A stretch of DNA of 18,073 nt from Thioalkalivibrio sp. GTDB taxonomy: Bacteria; Pseudomonadota; Gammaproteobacteria; Ectothiorhodospirales; Ectothiorhodospiraceae. Numbering within the stretch: the stretch's first letter is position 1; each line of letters starts with the position of its first letter. Shown in pieces: positions 14,738-18,073 of this stretch. The DNA lies in the NCBI GenBank assembly GCA_007120155.1, contig SKOF01000426.1, forward strand, positions 1 through 18,073. Reading direction: 5' to 3'. Made by a program: the position numbers and the translations under genes. The notes below the pieces were generated by a model. The model did no database searches. It was not told where the DNA came from and saw nothing but the letters and a program-made list of their open reading frames with translations.

Positions 14738-14951
14738 GACCACTCTGAGAGGCTTGGAAATTGATCCTTGCACTATCATGGACCCAACTGAGGCCCCTGA
14801 ATGTCTTGCAGTCCCCATCAATCAGCCAGGCAGTGAGCCATATTATAGGCCACTGCTCCCCCTTGATGTCTGTCTGACCGCTGATGACTATGCAGAACTT
14901 CAAAAGTGGGCTAGGGAAATGATGACTCTGTGTGGGGAGAATTGTCGTTGA
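14667..14951 (+). CDS. Lipoprotein, possible outer-spanin-like
   Basis: This 94-residue protein has a signal peptide: MSKGKSCAG, a hydrophobic core LLLILSLQLG and a lipobox LGAC with Cys23 as the likely lipidated residue. The mature part contains four to five more cysteines and a CTADDY-like end (VCLTADDYAELQKWAREMM). ATG 14667 is chosen because GGGAGTGAGG lies at good spacing upstream; an ATG 33 bases earlier would add a longer basic N-terminus. It begins inside the previous gene in a different frame, as Rz1 does inside Rz. An outer-membrane disruption role is inferred. It is rather long for Rz1, so another cell-envelope function is possible. Confidence 0.65.
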   Translation: MSKGKSCAGLLLILSLQLGLGACKTTLRGLEIDPCTIMDPTEAPECLAVPINQPGSEPYYRPLLPLDVCLTADDYAELQKWAREMMTLCGENCR

Positions 14952-15382
14952 ATAAGTCGCTCTTTATTCACTCTTGTCTTCAATTCCTCAATGTCCCTTA
15001 TCGTTGGGGGGGAGAAAGTCCCATGGGGGGATTTGATTGTTCTGGCTTGGTCCAGCACTTGCTGGCTCAAGTGGGACTGAGGCCCCCCAATGACATGACC
15101 AGTCAGCAAATTCTCAATTGGTTTTCTCACTCAGACAGAGGAATCCCTGACCACTTTGACACTGGCACTTTGACCTTTTATGGCCGGAGTTCAACTCAAA
15201 TAACGCATTGTGGGATGATCATGCTGGGCAAAACGATGATTGAGGCGGCTGGGGGAAACTCAACGACAGTGACTTTGCAGAGGGCCATTGATCAAGAGGC
15301 ATTTGTCAGGCTCAGGCCCTATGATTCCCGAAAAGACTTAAGGGCAATTGTTGCTCCGAAGGGGCTCCCATGGTCAAAGTGA
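14948..15382 (+). CDS. NlpC/P60-family cell-wall hydrolase (endolysin candidate)
   Basis: This 144-residue single-domain enzyme should cleave peptide bonds in peptidoglycan stem peptides. The NlpC/P60 signature is clear: YRWGGESPMGGFDCSGLVQH with catalytic Cys31, then THCGM with His87, and a polar third residue in the EAAGGN region (about 99-104). TTG 14948 is preferred because GGGGAG lies eight bases upstream and the TTGA overlaps the lipoprotein stop; an in-frame GTG 14930 would place the start before that site. There is no signal peptide, so release would need a holin. NlpC/P60 proteins also occur at the tips of tails. Its place after a holin-like gene and the lipoprotein favours endolysin. 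Confidence 0.85.
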   Translation: MNKSLFIHSCLQFLNVPYRWGGESPMGGFDCSGLVQHLLAQVGLRPPNDMTSQQILNWFSHSDRGIPDHFDTGTLTFYGRSSTQITHCGMIMLGKTMIEAAGGNSTTVTLQRAIDQEAFVRLRPYDSRKDLRAIVAPKGLPWSK

Positions 15383-15579
15383 TTATCCACATTATCAAGA
15401 GAGTTATCCACAATAGGAAAGTCCAAAAGAGAATTGAGGCAATAAGGGCTGACATTGAGTTTCTCTCAATGCGGTCTGATTTGGCTGATGAGATCAAGGC
15501 TGAGGTGATATTGGGCTTGCTGAGGCAAAAGCGGTCATTGGAGTCACTGGAGCCCTCAGAACTCGTTTTCAAAGAGTGA
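15370..15579 (+). CDS. Small basic helical protein, last + strand late gene
   Basis: This 69-residue protein starts with a hydrophobic and basic segment (VKVIIHIIKRVIHNRKVQKR) and continues as a charged helix (RADIEFLSMRSDLADEIKAE). AAGGGG lies six bases before ATG 15370, and the gene overlaps the hydrolase by 13 bases. The N-terminal amphipathic helix could touch a membrane. No family is recognised. Its 3' end overlaps the 3' end of the convergent - strand gene by 24 bases, so no terminator separates them. Confidence 0.5.
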   Translation: MVKVIIHIIKRVIHNRKVQKRIEAIRADIEFLSMRSDLADEIKAEVILGLLRQKRSLESLEPSELVFKE

Positions 15580-15756
15580 TTGCTGTCCATCCCTCTCCAG
15601 TTCAATTCGCCTTTCCAGGTCAGCTATTTGTCCCTGGAGCGATTTCACTTTTCGGTCAACTTGATGGAAAATGGGCAACAGTCCCTCAAGGACATGACGC
15701 AAGTTTTCAAGCCGTTTTTCAAGTGATTTGATTTCAGGATTTTCCAAAGTCCCCAC
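15556..15756 (-). CDS. Small coiled-coil protein downstream of rusA
   Basis: A 66-residue protein is read from GTG 15756 on the minus strand, with TGGAG ten bases upstream of the start. It is almost all coiled coil (SLEKRLENLRHVLEGLLPIF, VDRKVKSLQGQIADLERRIE) and ends acidic. The open frame extends further upstream through the end of rusA, but that part would overlap the resolvase by 110 bases and lacks a site. It probably forms a two-gene unit with rusA. Function unknown; it may be an oligomerising DNA- or protein-binding factor. Confidence 0.55.
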   Translation of the reverse strand: MGTLENPEIKSLEKRLENLRHVLEGLLPIFHQVDRKVKSLQGQIADLERRIELERDGQQSLFENEF

Positions 15757-15784
15757 TTTGAAAATACTCCAGAACTCCCCTAAT

Positions 15785-16168
15785 TCAAAGAGAGGACTTT
15801 TCCATGACCATAATTTCAACCAAAGGCCCATCGGCTTTTGGCCGAAAGTCTTGAGTGACTTGCCAGGGGCCAGTGACTTTCCAAGAGTCATCAATCAATA
15901 TCCCAGCGGTCACAAGGCCATCAACAACAGGCTTGAAACTCCCCACAAGTCCATCATAGTCCAAGGATCTCCAGTGACTTCTTTTCAGGAAAAGAGTGCA
16001 AATCTCCAGGGGAAACTCTGGTTTTGGGAGCCTTTCAGAGGCAATGGCCATTTCAATCATCAGTGCCCATGCTTTGGTTTCTTTCCTTTGCCTTGACCAA
16101 TGAGCCCTTAACTTTGAGTTGAGTGATTTGGGGAGAGAGTCGAATTTCAATTGCAATTTATAACTCAT
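15785..16168 (-). CDS. rusA: RusA-like Holliday junction resolvase
   Basis: This 127-residue protein has the RusA fold signature. The segment RSLDYDGLVGSFKPVVDGLV followed by TAGILIDDSW holds the expected acidic residues: D70, D72, D83 and D93/D94, with a lysine at K79. E. coli RusA uses D70, D72 and D91 with K76. The length is normal for the family. It would cut four-way junctions and branched DNA formed by recombination or replication before packaging. It is the first gene of a two-gene unit on the minus strand, opposite to the erf gene across a 593-base gap. No ribosome binding site is obvious, so the message may be near leaderless or use an A-rich leader. Confidence 0.85.
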   Translation of the reverse strand: MSYKLQLKFDSLPKSLNSKLRAHWSRQRKETKAWALMIEMAIASERLPKPEFPLEICTLFLKRSHWRSLDYDGLVGSFKPVVDGLVTAGILIDDSWKVTGPWQVTQDFRPKADGPLVEIMVMEKSSL

Positions 16169-16518
16169 TGGAGAAACCGAAAATGCCTTGGGTGACCAGT
16201 TGTTGTTTTAATTAATCAAAGTCTGAAAATAACTTCAATAACGCACTGAGTTTCCCACTTCAGTCCCTTTTGGGCAAAATATCCCGTCAAAAGGTCAGTG
16301 GATCTTTCTTTGAAAGAGTACTGACCGCCCACGCTCCCTGACCAGTTTATGCTGGCTCAGTCACGACTCATGGGATGACGAGTCCCACTTGCAGAGAGTA
16401 TTTCGCCCACAACAGCTATTTGCTTGAGAGCGGTCACTCGTTATAACTAGGCCAGTGACAGCCTCTCGCTTACTCTTTTCAGTCCCCTCAGTACCAAAAC
16501 AGAGCCCGCCCAACTTGG

Positions 16519-16576
16519 CTAGGAGCAACTCCAGTCAATGCTCGCTAGTGGGATATTGGGAATCCCCTCACTGGAG
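16519..16576 (+). other. H-type pseudoknot within the intergenic RNA candidate
   Basis: Stem 1 is CTAG-GAGCA (16519-16527) with TGCTC-g-CTAG (16539-16548), nine pairs with a bulged G. Its 11-base loop contains CTCCAGT (16529-16535), which pairs perfectly with ACTGGAG at 16570-16576. A small hairpin, GGGAT (16550-16554) with ATCCC (16562-16566), sits between. All three helices can form together. Confidence 0.55.
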
Positions 16577-16600
16577 AGTTTTATTTATTTGCGCAATTTA

Positions 16601-16630
16601 GAATTGTGAGAGATATTTTCCTCACAATTC
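16601..16630. repeat. Perfect 10-bp inverted repeat
   Basis: GAATTGTGAG and CTCACAATTC are separated by ten bases. TATTTGC (16586-16592) and GCAAATA (16636-16642) flank them as a second, slightly off-centre inverted repeat. This could be the last hairpin of the structured RNA. It could equally be an operator for a dimeric regulator, since it lies about 120-160 bases before erf. Confidence 0.6.
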
Positions 16631-16653
16631 ATGCGGCAAATATGAATTTCCTC

Positions 16654-16692
16654 AAAATCCCTTGGTGAGTCAACTCCCAGGGGATTTTTCTT
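16654..16692 (+). terminator. Intrinsic terminator upstream of erf
   Basis: AAAATCCC (16654-16661) pairs with GGGATTTT (16681-16688). The stem continues through a T-G pair, TGG/CCA and GAGT/ACTC, about 16 pairs around a two-base loop. The + strand runs on as TTTTTCTTATTT. The - strand also ends its stem with TTTT, so some bidirectional activity is possible. It would end transcripts crossing the structured region and leaves erf needing its own promoter. Confidence 0.7.
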
Positions 16693-16694
16693 AT

Positions 16695-16723
16695 TTGCGT
16701 CACTCACTTTCCTTTGCTATTGC
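16695..16723 (+). promoter_or_regulatory. Candidate promoter for erf
   Basis: TTGCGT (16695-16700) and TATTGC (16718-16723) are 17 bases apart, and the -10 box is preceded by TGC, an extended -10 element. Both boxes match the sigma-70 consensus only partly. The upstream terminator means a promoter must lie between about 16690 and 16750, which supports the placement more than the boxes do. Confidence 0.3.
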
Positions 16724-16761
16724 TTATTTCAAGTCAAAAATCATAACGAAAGGAAACTGAT

Positions 16762-17514
16762 ATGCAAGATCTTGCAAAAGCTCTGGCCATTGCTCAGGCT
16801 GAGATAAAACCGCCTCAAAAGACACGAAAAGTTGATTTCATTAACCTAAAGGGCCAAAGAGTTAAGTATTCCTATGCTGATTTAGCTGATTGCATTGAAG
16901 CCGTTAAAATCCCATTATCAAAAAATGGCCTCTCAGTGATCCAGACTTTGGGTATCATGGAAAATGAATTGGGATTTTGCCTTAAAACTTTGTTGATACA
17001 TAGTTCCGGTCAGAGCATTACTTCAACTTATCCTTTGCCTATCCCAGGGACTATCAAGCCACAGGAATTTGGATCAGCGTTGACCTATGCTAGGCGGTAT
17101 TCACTGAGCGCGATTTGCGGCTTTGCAAGTGAAGATGATGACGATGGCCAAATTGCAAATGACTCTCATCAAAAGTTTGCGTCTACCAAAGTCACTACCA
17201 AAAAGCCAGTCCCCATAGCAAAGCCCCCAAAGCCCAAAAACCATGCTCCCCAGGCCGCAAAGCCTGATCCTATGCCCGACTATGAGGGACCAGTATTTGA
17301 TCAAAATGAGCCTATCCCTGACTTTTCAGAGGCAAAGCAAATGACTTTCGACTCCCCCCTTGATGAGTTGCTCCATGTCAGAACTGAGAAAGGCTTGAGC
17401 AATGAGGCGATGAGCAATGCCATTTTCCGAGTGCTGGGGGAGCAAAAGAGGGCCAAAGACCTCACTCCCCAGGAGTTGAAACGAGTCATCGGTTATGTGA
17501 GGAAATTCAAATGA
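16762..17514 (+). CDS. erf: ERF-family single-strand annealing protein
   Basis: This 250-residue protein is a recombinase of the P22 Erf superfamily, which anneals complementary single strands and promotes phage recombination and concatemer or circle formation. The ERF domain spans about 1-130: VDFINLKGQRVKYSYADLAD, then the hallmark EFGSALTYARRYSLSAICGF and an acidic SEDDDDGQ. A proline-rich linker (VPIAKPPKPKNHAPQAAKPD) leads to a C-terminal domain (EAMSNAIFRVLGEQKRAKDL...LKRVIGYVRKF), perhaps for partner binding. AAAGGAAA lies upstream of ATG 16762. The first 100 codons use more TTA and AT-ending codons than the late genes, so this part may be acquired. It forms an operon with the next gene through ATGA. 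Confidence 0.85.
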   Translation: MQDLAKALAIAQAEIKPPQKTRKVDFINLKGQRVKYSYADLADCIEAVKIPLSKNGLSVIQTLGIMENELGFCLKTLLIHSSGQSITSTYPLPIPGTIKPQEFGSALTYARRYSLSAICGFASEDDDDGQIANDSHQKFASTKVTTKKPVPIAKPPKPKNHAPQAAKPDPMPDYEGPVFDQNEPIPDFSEAKQMTFDSPLDELLHVRTEKGLSNEAMSNAIFRVLGEQKRAKDLTPQELKRVIGYVRKFK

Positions 17515-17714
17515 GAGGCCCAATTTCAAAAGACCAAATGATTGGATATTATCGGTCAGTCTTGGAGCAAGTGATCAGCAAAGTCGAGTCAGAGGCTCTT
17601 GCTGGGCATATAACCAATTATAGCAAGCCCCACGGCCTGGGGGATTTTATTGAAACGACCAAAATAATGATTGATGACATCGAAAAGGCTTTCGAGGAGT
17701 CAGTTTCGCCTTGA
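17511..17714 (+). CDS. Small protein cotranslated with erf, unrecognised
   Basis: This 67-residue protein starts at an ATG overlapping the erf stop (ATGA) and ends just before a strong terminator, so it closes the early operon. It is mixed helical (SKDQMIGYYRSVLEQVISKV, DFIETTKIMIDDIEKAFEES) and slightly acidic. No motif or membrane segment is seen. Coupling to erf suggests a helper in recombination or DNA metabolism, but this is only inferred from position. Confidence 0.6.
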   Translation: MRGPISKDQMIGYYRSVLEQVISKVESEALAGHITNYSKPHGLGDFIETTKIMIDDIEKAFEESVSP

Positions 17715-17719
17715 AAGCC

Positions 17720-17759
17720 TGGGCCCGGGGCTTTTGACTCCCCGGGCCCAACTTATTTT
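17720..17759 (+). terminator. Strong intrinsic terminator after the erf operon
   Basis: TGGGCCCGGGG (17720-17730) and CCCCGGGCCCA (17740-17750) form a perfect 11-bp, mostly GC stem around a 9-base loop, followed by ACTTATTTT. It lies six bases after the last stop of the erf operon. The stem is very stable, while the T tract is interrupted. It separates early genes from the small membrane protein and terminase. Confidence 0.75.
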
Positions 17760-17782
17760 CAACAACATCGGAGAAAACAACA

Positions 17783-17935
17783 ATGGAAAGTCATCATACC
17801 ATGCCAGAAACTCCCCCCCAAAATTCAAAATGCTATCACCTAGCCCTGGGGATATTGATAGGGGCCTTTTTCTCACTCCCACTGGGCTTTTCACTGGCTT
17901 TCGTTTATTTCATGCTCAATGGCGTGACGCATTGA
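17783..17935 (+). CDS. Small single-span membrane protein upstream of terminase
   Basis: A 50-residue frame lies between the terminator and terL. A GGAG site sits nine bases before ATG 17783. The first 18 residues are polar (MESHHTMPETPPQNSK), followed by a hydrophobic span at about 20-45 (LALGILIGAFFSLPLGFSLA then FVYFML) and a short polar end. The span is long enough to cross a membrane once. An overlapping longer frame (17671-17952) has no protein-like character. Function is unknown; its place before terminase is not a usual holin site, and superinfection exclusion or an envelope role is possible. Confidence 0.6.
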   Translation: MESHHTMPETPPQNSKCYHLALGILIGAFFSLPLGFSLAFVYFMLNGVTH

Positions 17936-17952
17936 GAAAATCCCAAAAATAG

Positions 17953-18073
17953 CCGAAAATAAAACTATGGGGAAAAGGGGACCAAAGCCAGTCAGGATTG
18001 ACTGGACTGAATTTGCCAAACTTGCGTCATATCAATGTACGCAACTCGAAATTGCCGATTGGTTTGGCGTTGA
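17953..18073. repeat. Terminal direct repeat, right copy (circular closure)
   Basis: This is an exact copy of 1-121, including the first 107 bases of terL. The terL frame seen here is therefore the start of the complete gene at 15, not a second truncated gene. Confidence 0.95.

Larger units (their letters stand above)
16241..16692 (+). ncRNA. Candidate large structured non-coding RNA
   Basis: The 593 bases between rusA and erf (16169-16761) hold no credible gene but many inverted repeats. GGTCAGT 16293-16299 pairs with ACTGACC 16320-16326, enclosing TCTTTC/GAAAGA 16303-16317. CTGA-CCAG 16338-16345 pairs with CTGG-c-TCAG 16352-16360. TGGGA 16371-16375 pairs with TCCCA 16383-16387. GAGAG 16426-16430 and GTCACT 16433-16438 pair with AGTGAC 16454-16459 and CTCTC 16463-16467. 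A pseudoknot lies at 16519-16576 and a 10-bp perfect stem at 16601-16630. The series closes with a terminator hairpin at 16654-16692. A multi-branched + strand RNA of about 450 nt explains all of this. The 5' end and promoter are not located. An origin or packaging site is the main alternative. Confidence 0.5.

Noticed and set aside
15..15579. Gene transfer agent or pyocin-like tail particle instead of a phage
   Set aside because: A tail-only particle is excluded by the complete head and packaging set. A gene transfer agent is less likely because the sequence closes as a circle and carries its own erf and rusA, though it cannot be wholly excluded.
15728..16096. A 122-residue + strand open frame opposite rusA
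   Set aside because: It lies antisense to a clear RusA domain and has no protein-like pattern or ribosome binding site; it is a shadow frame.
16601..16630. A genuine lac operator
   Set aside because: The half-sites match but the extra ten-base spacing and lack of any LacI-type gene make a chance match inside a hairpin more likely.
16241..16692. tRNA or CRISPR array in the rusA-erf gap
   Set aside because: No cloverleaf with a T-loop pattern was found, and there are no regularly spaced direct repeats.
17671..17952. A 93-residue + strand frame crossing the terminator
   Set aside because: It would read through the perfect GC hairpin and gives a low-complexity product; the 50-residue membrane frame at 17783 has a ribosome binding site and a membrane span.

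Overview
This window is a complete, or nearly complete, small tailed-phage genome with a contractile tail. Bases 1-121 are repeated exactly at 17953-18073, so the sequence closes on itself as a circular map of about 17,952 bp. It uses the standard bacterial code. Genes are packed so tightly that most neighbours overlap by 1-4 bases (ATGA, TTGA, GTGA or TAATG junctions), and TTG and GTG starts are common. The host cannot be named. An NlpC/P60-type hydrolase and a lipoprotein nested out of frame in the previous gene (as in Rz/Rz1 cassettes) fit a bacterial host, perhaps Gram-negative.

The + strand from 15 to about 15,580 is one long late operon. It starts with packaging and head genes: a large terminase with a small-terminase-like N-terminal domain, portal, a Mu gpF/SPP1 gp7-like head protein, scaffold, decoration protein, a tiny charged protein and the major capsid protein. 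Neck genes follow, then the tail: sheath, tube, an assembly chaperone with a programmed -1 frameshift, and a very short tape measure. Baseplate genes come next, including gp25/W-like and J-like proteins, then a collar-domain tail fibre and its likely assembly protein. The lysis region holds a coiled-coil/membrane protein, two small amphipathic proteins, the lipoprotein, the NlpC/P60 hydrolase and a small basic protein.

From 15,556 to 16,168 two genes run on the - strand: a small coiled-coil protein and a RusA-like Holliday junction resolvase. From 16,762 to 17,714 two genes run on the + strand: an ERF-family single-strand annealing protein and a small unknown. A strong hairpin terminator follows, then a 50-residue membrane protein just before the terminase. 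No replication initiator, polymerase, primase, integrase or repressor is visible. Replication probably depends on the host, with ERF and RusA handling recombination and branched concatemers before packaging.

The most unusual part is the roughly 590-base gap between rusA and erf (16169-16761). It has no credible gene. It holds a series of hairpins, a convincing H-type pseudoknot, and then a long GC-containing stem followed by a T-rich tract. This looks like a large structured non-coding RNA of about 450 nt on the + strand with its own terminator. It may be comparable in style to the ornate phage-associated RNAs such as GOLLD and ROOL, but I cannot assign it to a family.
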